A DNA stretch of 12,900 nucleotides, taken from contig JBBRVU010000118.1 of the NCBI GenBank assembly GCA_038246575.1, forward strand, positions 1 through 12,900, read 5' to 3'. The position numbers were made by a program, and so were the translations under genes. The DNA is from JACCUZ01 sp038246575. GTDB lineage: Bacteria; Actinomycetota; Actinomycetes; JACCUZ01. Under the pieces are notes generated by a model. The model did no database searches, was not told the DNA's origin, and was given only the letters and a program-made list of their open reading frames with translations. This document shows positions 6,138 through 12,900 of the stretch, piece by piece. Every line of letters begins with the position of its first letter. Positions within the stretch are counted from its first letter, which is position 1.

Positions 6138-6899
6138 ATGAGCACCCTGGAAATCCGCGACCTGCACGTCAGTGTCGACACCGACAACGGCGCCCAGGAG
6201 ATCCTGCGCGGGGTCGACCTCGTCGTGAAGGCGGGGGAGACCCACGCGATCATGGGCCCGAACGGCTCCGGCAAGTCGACGCTGGCCTACTCCGTTGCCG
6301 GTCACCCCAAGTACACCGTCACGAGCGGCACCGTCACCCTCGACGGCGAGGACGTGCTCGCCATGACCGTCGACGAGCGCGCCCGGGCCGGGCTGTTCCT
6401 CGCGATGCAGTACCCCGTCGAGGTCCCCGGCGTCTCGGTGTCGAACTTCCTGCGCAGCGCCAAGACGGCGATCGACGGCGAAGCGCCCAAGCTGCGCACC
6501 TGGGTCAAGGACGTGAAGGCGGCCATGGAGCGGCTCTCCGTCGACTCCTCCTTCGCCGAGCGCAGCGTCAACGAGGGCTTCTCCGGCGGCGAGAAGAAGC
6601 GCCACGAGATCCTGCAGATGGAGCTGCTGCAGCCCAAGCTGGCCATCCTCGACGAGACCGACTCCGGGCTGGACATCGACGCGCTCAAGGTCGTCTCGGA
6701 GGGCGTCAACCGAGTCCGCGAGACCGGCGACACCGGTGTCCTGCTCATCACCCACTACACCCGCATCCTGCGCTACATCCAGCCCGACTTCGTGCACGTG
6801 TTCGTCGATGGCCGCATCGTCGAGGAGGGTGGCCGCGAGCTGGCTGACCGCCTCGAGGCCGAGGGCTACGAGCGCTTCCTGACCAAGGCGACTGCGTGA
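6138..6899 (+). CDS. sufC: SufC, ATPase of the SufBCD complex
   Basis: This 253-residue soluble ABC-type ATPase drives conformational change of SufB-SufD for cluster assembly and is not a transporter. Motifs are Walker A GPNGSGKST (40-48), the SufC-typical FLAMQYPVEVPGVS (87-100), signature GFSGGEKKRHEI (147-158), Walker B AILDETDSGLD (169-179) with Glu172-Thr in place of the usual Glu-Pro as is normal in SufC, and H-loop His206 in LLITHYTRIL. The tail GRIVEEGGRELADRLEAEGY (225-244) is characteristic. ATG at 6138 has GGAGAG 11 nt upstream (6121-6126), so this is the one suf gene downstream of sufB with a free-standing RBS outside a coding region. Its stop overlaps the sufS start (GTGA). Confidence 0.97.
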   Translation: MSTLEIRDLHVSVDTDNGAQEILRGVDLVVKAGETHAIMGPNGSGKSTLAYSVAGHPKYTVTSGTVTLDGEDVLAMTVDERARAGLFLAMQYPVEVPGVSVSNFLRSAKTAIDGEAPKLRTWVKDVKAAMERLSVDSSFAERSVNEGFSGGEKKRHEILQMELLQPKLAILDETDSGLDIDALKVVSEGVNRVRETGDTGVLLITHYTRILRYIQPDFVHVFVDGRIVEEGGRELADRLEAEGYERFLTKATA

Positions 6900-8158
6900 G
6901 CGTCAGTTCCCCCTTGGACGTCGAGCGGGTCCGCAAGGACTTCCCGGCGCTGGAGCGGCTGGTCCACGACGACCGGCCGCTGGTCTACCTCGACAACGCC
7001 GCCACCTCGCAGAAGCCGCGGCAGGTGCTGGACGCGATCGAGGACTACTACGCACGGCACAACGCCAACGTGCACCGCGGCATCCACGTCCTGGCGGAGG
7101 AGGCGACGGCCCTCTACGAGGGTGCGCGCGACAAGGTCGCGGCCTTCATCAACGCCGCGGACCGCGCCGAGGTCATCTTCACCAAGAACTCCACCGAGTC
7201 GCTGAACCTCGCCGCCAATGTCATCGCCTGGGCTGATGGCGAGCGTGGACTCGGACCTGGTGACGAGGTCGTCATCACCGAGATGGAGCACCACTCCAAC
7301 ATCGTTCCCTGGCAGCTGGTCACCCAGCGCAGCGGCGCGACGCTGCGCTGGTTCGGACTGACCGACGAGGGCCGGTTGGACCTCTCCGACATCGATCGCG
7401 TGATCACCGAACGCACGAAGGTCGTGTCGTTCGTCCTCGTGTCGAACATCCTCGGCACCGTCAATCCGCCGGAAGAGCTGATCCGCCGAGCGCACGAGGT
7501 CGGCGCGCTCGTCGTGGTGGACGCCTCGCAAGCCGCACCGCACCTTCCGCTGGACGTTCAGGCGCTCGGCGCCGACCTGGTCGCCTTCACCGGGCACAAG
7601 ATGTGCGGGCCGACCGGGATCGGCGTGCTCTGGGGCCGCCAGGAGCTGCTCGAGGAGCTGCCGCCGTTCCTCGGCGGCGGCGAGATGATCGAGACGGTCA
7701 CGATGGCCTCCTCGACCTTCGCCGCGCTGCCGCACAAGTACGAGGCCGGCACCCCGCCGATCGCCCAGGCCGTCGGTCTCGGGGCGGCCGTCGACTACCT
7801 CACCGGGATCGGCATGGACGCCGTCCACGCTCACGAGCAGCAGATCACGGCGTACGCGCTGGACCAGCTGCAGCAGGTCGAGGGCCTGCGGATCATCGGG
7901 CCCTCGACGGCCGAGGCGCGTGGTGCTGCCGTGTCGTTCGCGCTGGGCGACATCCACCCGCACGATGTCGGTCAGGTGCTCGACGAGCAGGGCATTGCTG
8001 TCCGGGTCGGTCACCACTGCGCGCGACCGGTCTGCCTGCGCTACGCCGTGCCCGCGACCACTCGCGCATCGTTCTACCTGTACTCGACCACCGCCGAGGT
8101 CGACGCGTTGGTCGACGGGCTCGAGCACGTGAAACGCTTCTTCGGGGGCACCTCGTGA
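6896..8158 (+). CDS. sufS: SufS, cysteine desulfurase (type II)
   Basis: This 420-residue PLP enzyme takes sulfur from L-cysteine, leaves alanine, and holds the sulfur as a persulfide for SufU. Landmarks are YLDNAATSQKP (31-41), HRGIHVLAEEAT (60-71), EMEHHSNIVPWQ (129-140), VDASQAAPH (208-216), the PLP-binding Lys235 in FTGHKMCGPTG, and the active-site Cys375 in RVGHHCARPVC. The short stretch before the active Cys and the GHHCA motif place it with the SufS/CsdA (type II) group rather than IscS. The family length is about 400-420 residues, so it is complete. GTG at 6896 overlaps the sufC stop; the next gene overlaps its stop the same way. The pairing with SufU rather than SufE is as in Bacillus and other actinobacteria. 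Confidence 0.96.
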   Translation: MSVSSPLDVERVRKDFPALERLVHDDRPLVYLDNAATSQKPRQVLDAIEDYYARHNANVHRGIHVLAEEATALYEGARDKVAAFINAADRAEVIFTKNSTESLNLAANVIAWADGERGLGPGDEVVITEMEHHSNIVPWQLVTQRSGATLRWFGLTDEGRLDLSDIDRVITERTKVVSFVLVSNILGTVNPPEELIRRAHEVGALVVVDASQAAPHLPLDVQALGADLVAFTGHKMCGPTGIGVLWGRQELLEELPPFLGGGEMIETVTMASSTFAALPHKYEAGTPPIAQAVGLGAAVDYLTGIGMDAVHAHEQQITAYALDQLQQVEGLRIIGPSTAEARGAAVSFALGDIHPHDVGQVLDEQGIAVRVGHHCARPVCLRYAVPATTRASFYLYSTTAEVDALVDGLEHVKRFFGGTS

Positions 8159-8658
8159 AGCTCGAGTCGATGTACCAGGAGATCATCCTCGACCACTACC
8201 GCACGCCCCATCACAAGGGGCTGCGGGAGCCGTTCGACGCCGAGGTCCACCATGTGAACCCGACTTGCGGTGACGAGGTGACCTTGCGCGTAGCGCTGGG
8301 CAACGAGGGCGGCACTCCCGTGGTCAGCGACGTGTCCTACGACTCGATGGGCTGCTCGATCTCGCAGGCGTCGGTGTCCGTGATGACCGACCTCGTCCTC
8401 GGCAAGCACCTTGCCGAGGCCGAGAAGGCCTACGACGCATTTCTCGCCCTGATGCGGACCAAGGGGGATGCGGCGGCCGCCGAGGCCGTGGTCGAGAGCA
8501 ACGAGGAGCTGCTCGAGGACGCCGTGGCCTTCGAGGGTGTGGCGAAGTACCCCGCCAGGATCAAGTGCGCCCTGCTGGGCTGGATGGCATGGAAGGACGC
8601 GACGGCGCAAGCCCTCGCGCAGGCGACGGACCAGTCGACGACGGAGGAGAGCGCATGA
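8155..8658 (+). CDS. sufU: SufU, zinc-dependent sulfurtransferase
   Basis: This 167-residue IscU-fold protein accepts sulfur from SufS. The zinc ligands of the SufU type are visible: Cys38 and Asp40 in NPTCGDEV, Cys67 in DSMGCSISQAS, and Cys138 in RIKCALLGW. The insertion of about 20 residues between the second and third Cys (GKHLAEAEKAYDAFLALM) separates SufU from true IscU scaffolds and supports the zinc sulfurtransferase role. The frame is open far upstream into sufS, but the start is set at GTG 8155, overlapping the sufS stop as GTGA, because MYQEIILDHYRTPHHKGL is the conserved N-terminus. The last 15 or so residues are Ala/Gln/Thr/Glu-rich and probably disordered. The stop overlaps the next start as ATGA. 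Confidence 0.95.
   Translation: MKLESMYQEIILDHYRTPHHKGLREPFDAEVHHVNPTCGDEVTLRVALGNEGGTPVVSDVSYDSMGCSISQASVSVMTDLVLGKHLAEAEKAYDAFLALMRTKGDAAAAEAVVESNEELLEDAVAFEGVAKYPARIKCALLGWMAWKDATAQALAQATDQSTTEESA
8643..8649 (+). promoter_or_regulatory. Shine-Dalgarno GGAGGAG for sufT
   Basis: GGAGGAG lies inside the end of sufU, 5 nt before the ATG at 8655. It decides that start over longer in-frame options within sufU. Confidence 0.75.
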
Positions 8659-9008
8659 GCGAGCCCCAGACCCAGAGCAGCCCCGAGGGAAGCGGCGGCG
8701 TCGCCACCGTCGAGGACGTCGAGGAGGCCATGCGCGACGTGGTCGACCCCGAGCTGGGGATCAACGTGGTCGACCTCGGCCTGCTTTACGGCGTCCACGT
8801 CGACGACGACAACACCTGCACCTTGGACATGACGCTGACGTCCGCGGCCTGCCCGCTCACCGACGTCATCGAGGACCAGACGAACTCAGCGCTGTCTCCG
8901 TTGGTGAAGGAGACCCGCATCAACTGGGTCTGGATGCCGCCGTGGGGTCCGGACAAGATCACTGACGAGGGCCGTGAGCAGCTTCGGGCGCTGGGCTTCA
9001 ACGTCTGA
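8655..9008 (+). CDS. sufT: SufT-like MIP18/DUF59 Fe-S maturation factor
   Basis: This 117-residue protein has a single DUF59/MIP18 domain. A variable 17-residue lead is followed by TVEDVEEAMRDVVDPELGINVVDLGLLY, with the conserved DPE at 31-33. TLTSAACPL follows with Cys66, the reactive residue of the family, and then the C-terminal WVWMPPWGPDKITDEGREQL (91-110). Members act as accessory factors in delivery of Fe-S clusters to client enzymes; in mycobacteria the orthologue (Rv1466) closes the suf operon as it does here. ATG at 8655 overlaps the sufU stop (ATGA) and has a strong RBS. This is the last gene of the operon; the next gene converges from the other strand 52 nt away. Confidence 0.93.
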   Translation: MSEPQTQSSPEGSGGVATVEDVEEAMRDVVDPELGINVVDLGLLYGVHVDDDNTCTLDMTLTSAACPLTDVIEDQTNSALSPLVKETRINWVWMPPWGPDKITDEGREQLRALGFNV

Positions 9009-9036
9009 GCTATGCGTGCCCGGCTGACGGACGACA

Positions 9037-9080
9037 CCTGCGACCGGGCGGCGCCCAGCGTCAGCGGAAGGTGTCGCAGG
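9037..9080. terminator. Possible bidirectional stem between sufT and ypfJ
   Basis: CCTGCGAC (9037-9044) and GTCGCAGG (9073-9080) are perfect inverted arms. They enclose a small GC hairpin, GGGC-GGC-GCCC (9046-9056). The structure lies in the convergent gap and reaches into the 3' end of the metallopeptidase gene. There is no T-run on either side, so it is not a classic intrinsic terminator. Actinobacterial terminators without U-tails are known, which leaves this as a weak call. Confidence 0.3.
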
Positions 9081-9963
9081 CGTTGACGTCGCCGGTCTGG
9101 CGGCCGGTGGTGAACCACTTCTTGCGCTGGGCGGCCGAGCCGTGGGTCCACGACTCGGGGTCGACACGCCCCTGTGTCTTGGCCTGGATCCGGTCGTCGC
9201 CGACCGCGGCAGCAGCGTTGATCGCCTGGTCCACCTCGGCATCACCCACCGACACGTTCCCCGCATCATCGGCAAGCTTGCTCCAGACGCCGGCATAGCA
9301 GTCGGCCTGCAGCTCCAGTGCGATCGAGAGCTCGTTCTGCCGGGCCGGCGACGACTGTTGCGCGGCACGGACCTTGCGCTCGGTGCCGAAGAGCGTCTGC
9401 AGGTGGTGCCCGGCCTCGTGAGCCAGGATGTAGGCCTGGGCATAGCGACCCTCGGCCCCGAAGCGGGACTGGAGCTGGTCGAGGAAGCCGATGTCGAGAA
9501 AGATGCCCTGGTCCGGCGGGCAGTAGAACGGGCCGACCTGGGACGTGGCGTTGCCGCACCCGGTCTGGACGGCCTGGGTGAAGAAGGTCAGTGACGGCTG
9601 CTGGTACCGCTCGCCGCCCCGGCTGAACTCGTCGGTCCACACCTCGTTGATCTCGTTGTAGACCTTGACGAGGAAGCAGTCGTCGTACTGGTCGATTGCA
9701 CCATCGGTGTTGCAGCGGGACTCGAGGTCACTCTCGCCTGCGCCCTGGCCGGCAACGCTCCCGTCCTGAGGCACCAGCCCCGTGGTGTCCACCCCGCCGC
9801 CGCCCAGCACTGCCACCAGCAGGTAGACCACCAGGCCGACCACGCCGAGACCGCCGCCACCGACCGCGATCGGCACTCCGCGGCCACCGCGACCGCCGCG
9901 TCCCCCTCGGCGGTCGGACACACCGGAGGTGTTGACCGACTGGTCATCGAACTTGATGCCCAT
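9061..9963 (-). CDS. ypfJ: Membrane-anchored neutral zinc metallopeptidase (YpfJ family)
   Basis: This 300-residue protein starts with a short polar, Gly/Arg-rich cytoplasmic part (RRGGRGGRGGRG, 18-29), then one membrane helix (about 32-54), then a domain outside the membrane. The metal site is HEAGHH (182-187) in AYILAHEAGHHLQTLFG, an HExxH motif, with acidic residues in ELSIALELQADCYAGVW (211-227) as the probable third ligand. SWTHGSAAQRKKWFTTG (271-287) is a conserved family end block. Cysteines at 84, 96, 136, 148, 222 and 296 could form three disulfides, in keeping with an extracytoplasmic location. Family function is not established beyond a predicted protease. I chose ATG at 9963 (MGIKFDDQS); ATG at 9978 would add five residues and has AGG close upstream, and the frame is open further still. 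It converges on sufT and is divergent from the ABC-F gene. Confidence 0.88.
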   Translation of the reverse strand: MGIKFDDQSVNTSGVSDRRGGRGGRGGRGVPIAVGGGGLGVVGLVVYLLVAVLGGGGVDTTGLVPQDGSVAGQGAGESDLESRCNTDGAIDQYDDCFLVKVYNEINEVWTDEFSRGGERYQQPSLTFFTQAVQTGCGNATSQVGPFYCPPDQGIFLDIGFLDQLQSRFGAEGRYAQAYILAHEAGHHLQTLFGTERKVRAAQQSSPARQNELSIALELQADCYAGVWSKLADDAGNVSVGDAEVDQAINAAAAVGDDRIQAKTQGRVDPESWTHGSAAQRKKWFTTGRQTGDVNACDTFR

Positions 9964-9996
9964 CGTCCGCCCCACCATCCTGTCCAGCGGCCCACG

Positions 9997-10002
9997 TAGA
10001 CT
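9997..10002 (+). promoter_or_regulatory. -10 box TAGACT upstream of the ABC-F leader
   Basis: TAGACT lies 7 nt before an ATG at 10010, the same hexamer and spacing as at the exporter ATPase gene. It would give a transcript starting at or next to that ATG and leave about 85 nt of leader before the ABC-F start. No -35 hexamer and no A/T-rich WhiB7-type element are seen upstream. Confidence 0.42.
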
Positions 10003-10009
10003 GCGGCGC

Positions 10010-10030
10010 ATGTCCGCGCCGTGCCCGTGA
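10010..10030 (+). CDS. Possible leaderless six-codon upstream reading frame (MSAPCP)
   Basis: ATG at 10010 sits 7 nt after TAGACT and reads MSAPCP then TGA at 10028-10030. The placement suits a leaderless upstream peptide in the ABC-F leader. Its stop overlaps a GTG at 10027 that opens a second upstream frame. It is too short for coding statistics, so this rests on geometry alone. Confidence 0.25.
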   Translation: MSAPCP

Positions 10031-10094
10031 GCTCCTCGTGGCTGTACCCACCCACCTGTGGGCCCACTCACCGTACGACGCCGAAGGACCTTCC

Positions 10095-10098
<4 letters not shown>
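10027..10098 (+). CDS. Possible 23-codon leader peptide ahead of the ABC-F gene
   Basis: From GTG at 10027 the frame reads VSSSWLYPPTCGPTHRTTPK and ends at TGA 10096-10098, which overlaps the ABC-F start as ATGA. The start overlaps the stop of the six-codon frame as GTGA. The peptide holds a PP pair and several prolines. The 10-bp palindrome GTGGGCCCAC (10058-10067) lies within it. It may be a regulatory leader peptide or chance; no similarity is recognised. Confidence 0.25.
10084..10088 (+). promoter_or_regulatory. Shine-Dalgarno AAGGA for the ABC-F gene
   Basis: AAGGA is 6 nt before ATG at 10095. It decides that start over an in-frame GTG at 10038 that would add 19 residues without family character. 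Confidence 0.7.
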
Positions 10099-11702
<1,604 letters not shown>

Positions 11703-11792
11703 GACGCTCGGCCTCGCTCCGGCCCGGCCTGCAGCGGGACGGTCCAGGGTGATTCCAGTGGACAGACTCTGGCGCCGGACGCAGGTTGGGAC

Positions 11793-11816
11793 GATCATGG
11801 CGGTTCGACCTTGATC
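11793..11816. promoter_or_regulatory. Paired GATC sites upstream of the small HTH gene
   Basis: GATC occurs at 11793-11796 and 11813-11816, exactly 20 bp apart start to start, or about two DNA turns, within the 131-bp gap before the HTH gene. A small actinobacterial HTH nucleoid protein (Gbn of Streptomyces) is reported to bind GATC. If the downstream gene is of that type these may be autoregulatory sites. GATC is a common tetramer, so the call is weak. Confidence 0.25.
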
Positions 11817-11821
11817 GGACT

Positions 11822-11828
11822 GAGGAGG
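11822..11828 (+). promoter_or_regulatory. Shine-Dalgarno GAGGAGG for the small HTH gene
   Basis: GAGGAGG lies 5 nt before GTG at 11834 and decides that start over an in-frame ATG-less upstream extension beginning near 11786. Confidence 0.75.
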
Positions 11829-11833
11829 CTGGC

Positions 11834-12046
11834 GTGGCCGAACAGCTCAAGAAGGGCGCACGCATCACTGGTGGCGACCGCAACAAGTTGGCTGCGGACC
11901 TGAAGCGGAAGTACTCCAGCGGGCGCAGCATCCGCGAGCTCGCCTCCGAGACCGGCCGGTCATACGGCTTCGTGCATCGCATCCTGTCCGAGTCTGGGGT
12001 GTCCCTGCGGGGCCGCGGCGGGGCGACCCGCGGCAAGAAGTCCTGA
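11834..12046 (+). CDS. Small helix-turn-helix DNA-binding protein
   Basis: This 70-residue basic protein is nearly all helix-turn-helix. Residues 14-32 (GDRNKLAADLKRKYSSGRS) form a lead helix. SIRELASETGRSYGFVHRIL (32-51) is the HTH, followed by SESGVSLRGRGGATRGKKS, a basic tail with an RGRGG motif that may act as a minor-groove hook. Such proteins are widespread in actinobacteria and are called HTH or transcriptional regulators; mycobacterial Rv1473A, next to its ABC-F gene, is a likely counterpart. The size and layout also resemble Gbn-type nucleoid proteins of Streptomyces, but I cannot confirm orthology. GTG at 11834 is fixed by GAGGAGG. It lies 131 nt after the ABC-F gene, so it may have its own promoter, although I see no good -10 there. 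Its stop abuts or overlaps the enoyl-CoA hydratase reading frame. Confidence 0.85.
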   Translation: MAEQLKKGARITGGDRNKLAADLKRKYSSGRSIRELASETGRSYGFVHRILSESGVSLRGRGGATRGKKS

Positions 12047-12099
12047 CGGAGGACCCTCCGGCAGGCGTTCGGCTGGAGCGTGACGGGCCCCTCGCTACG

Positions 12100-12822
12100 G
12101 TGACGCTCGCCCGCCCGGCTACGCGCAACGCGCAGACGCCGGCAACGTGGCGGACCCTTGCCGCGATCGGGGACGAGCTGCTCTGCGACGACGCCGTCCG
12201 CGTCGTGGTGCTGCGGGCGGAGGGGCCCTCCTTCTCCGCCGGGCTCGACCGGGCCATGTTCACAACAGGAGTCGACGGCGAACCAGGTCTGGTCGGGCTG
12301 GCCGGCCTCGCCGACGACGAGCTCGACTCCGTGATCGCCGGGTTCCAGCGCGCCTTCACCTGGTGGCGTGACCCACGCCTGGTGACCGTCGCTGCAGTCC
12401 AGGGACACGCTGTCGGTGCCGGCTTCCAGCTGGCGCTGGCCTGCGACATCCGGCTCCTGGCCGGGGACGCCCAGCTGGCCATGCGTGAGACCAGCTTGGG
12501 CCTGGTCCCCGACCTCGCTGGGACGGGTCCGCTGGTCGATGCCGTCGGCTACGCGCGCGCCCTGGAGATCTGCGCGACCGGTCGCTGGGTGGGCGCCGAG
12601 GAGGCGGTCGGCATCGGCCTCGCGACCTTGGCCGTGCCTGGCGACGAGCTCGACCAGGGCGCCCTGGACCTGGCCGCTCCTGTCCTGGCCTCACCGGTGG
12701 GGGCCGTGCGAGCGACCAAGGGGCTGCTGCAGGGTGCCCGGGAGCGCAGCCCCGAGGACCAGCTGGCCGCGGAGCGAGCCGCACAGGCCGGCCGGCTGCG
12801 CGCGCTCGCGGGCGGCCGGTGA
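12100..12822 (+). CDS. Enoyl-CoA hydratase/isomerase family protein (crotonase fold)
   Basis: Cytoplasmic crotonase-fold enzyme acting on acyl-CoA thioesters; a trans-2-enoyl-CoA hydratase is the likeliest activity. Numbered from GTG at 12100 (240 residues), the CoA/oxyanion-hole segments are EGPSFSAGLDRAMF (41-54) and VQGHAVGAGFQLALACD (100-116). Both catalytic glutamates of hydratases seem present: Glu130 in AMRETSLGL and Glu156 in RALEICATG. The true N-terminus is uncertain. The frame runs open upstream of 12100 and reads PPAGVRLERDGPLAT before VTLARPATRN, which matches the first beta hairpin of the family, yet contains no ATG, GTG or TTG. CTG at 12043, overlapping the HTH stop as CTGA, or CTG at 12073 are candidates. 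GGAGGA occurs at 12048-12053. Starting at GTG 12100 would cut off the first strand. Mycobacterial echA12 (Rv1472) is a neighbour of the same ABC-F gene. Confidence 0.85.
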   Translation: MTLARPATRNAQTPATWRTLAAIGDELLCDDAVRVVVLRAEGPSFSAGLDRAMFTTGVDGEPGLVGLAGLADDELDSVIAGFQRAFTWWRDPRLVTVAAVQGHAVGAGFQLALACDIRLLAGDAQLAMRETSLGLVPDLAGTGPLVDAVGYARALEICATGRWVGAEEAVGIGLATLAVPGDELDQGALDLAAPVLASPVGAVRATKGLLQGARERSPEDQLAAERAAQAGRLRALAGGR

Positions 12823-12853
12823 CCGCCGACGGGCTCAGCGGCCGTGCCGACCC

Positions 12854-12900
12854 GTGCTGAGTCGCCGCCAGCTGCTCGGGGGAGCGGCCGGGCTGCTGGC
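12854..12900 (+). CDS. Start of a probable Tat-exported protein (partial)
   Basis: GTG at 12854 opens MLSRRQLLGGAAGLL before the window ends. SRRQLL fits the twin-arginine signal consensus S/T-R-R-x-F/L-L, directly followed by a Gly/Ala/Leu hydrophobic core. The protein would be exported folded across the membrane; many such proteins are lipoproteins or cofactor enzymes. Nothing of the mature part is visible, so function is unknown. It begins 31 nt after the hydratase stop and could be in the same transcript. No strong Shine-Dalgarno is seen. Confidence 0.55.
   Translation, partial: MLSRRQLLGGAAGLL

Noticed and set aside
6866..8128. Minus-strand open frame of 420 codons opposite sufS
   Set aside because: It mirrors sufS codon for codon in the high-GC antisense frame; no motif or start signal.
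7603..8154. Long upstream extension of the sufU frame
   Set aside because: It overlaps sufS completely in another frame with Arg/Gly-rich low-complexity translation; the SufU fold starts at 8155.
8565..8654. Extension of sufT upstream of 8655
   Set aside because: It lies within sufU and lacks family similarity; the ATG at 8655 has GGAGGAG at proper spacing.
9960..9996. WhiB7-type promoter for the ABC-F gene
   Set aside because: The mycobacterial relative is in the WhiB7 regulon, so I looked for an A/T-rich block before a -35; the region is GC-rich with none.
11755..11772. Imperfect palindrome CCAGTGGACAGACTCTGG before the HTH gene
   Set aside because: Only the outer four bases and one inner pair match; no conserved regulator pattern and likely chance.

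Overview
The window is GC-rich DNA with strongly G/C-biased third codon positions, many GTG starts and 1-4 nt gene overlaps. It belongs to a high-GC Gram-positive actinobacterium. Protein style and gene order suggest a Nocardioides/Propionibacteriales-like organism, but that rank is an inference. No tRNA, rRNA, CRISPR array or insertion sequence was seen, and no gene-free stretch exceeds about 300 bases.

Left arm (minus strand, 1-2294): the 5' end of a haem A synthase gene (ctaA/COX15 type) runs off the left edge. Next come a startless remnant of an LAxTG-anchored surface protein, a DrrB-type ABC-2 permease and its DrrA-type ATPase. The ATPase gene has a promoter shaped for leaderless transcription and is divergent from the suf operon.

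Centre (plus strand, 2387-9008): a complete SUF iron-sulfur cluster assembly operon, sufR-sufB-sufD-Rieske ferredoxin-sufC-sufS-sufU-sufT. SufR is the [Fe-S]-sensing repressor. An exact ACACT-N5-TGTGA box, the motif described for mycobacterial SufR, lies over its own GTG start. SufS with SufU delivers sulfur, SufBCD is the scaffold/ATPase complex, and SufT is an accessory maturation factor. The Rieske protein is a candidate electron donor or client. Genes abut or overlap at nearly every junction, which implies translational coupling.

Right arm (9061-12900): a membrane-anchored YpfJ-type zinc metallopeptidase converges on sufT. Divergent from it is a duplicated-ATPase ABC-F protein whose leader holds two tiny overlapping upstream reading frames. 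Then come a 70-residue helix-turn-helix protein, a crotonase-fold enoyl-CoA hydratase with no canonical start at the expected place, and the first codons of a Tat-exported protein at the right edge.

The set ctaA / ABC exporter / suf / ABC-F / small HTH / enoyl-CoA hydratase resembles, from memory, the Mycobacterium tuberculosis Rv1456c-Rv1473A neighbourhood. Differences are loss of an mptB-like gene between exporter and sufR, a SufB without intein, an inserted Rieske gene, and the surface-protein remnant. I see no wholly new system. The main points of interest are regulatory and evolutionary: the operator/start overlap, the ABC-F leader, the surface-protein relic, the startless crotonase and paired GATC sites before the HTH gene.
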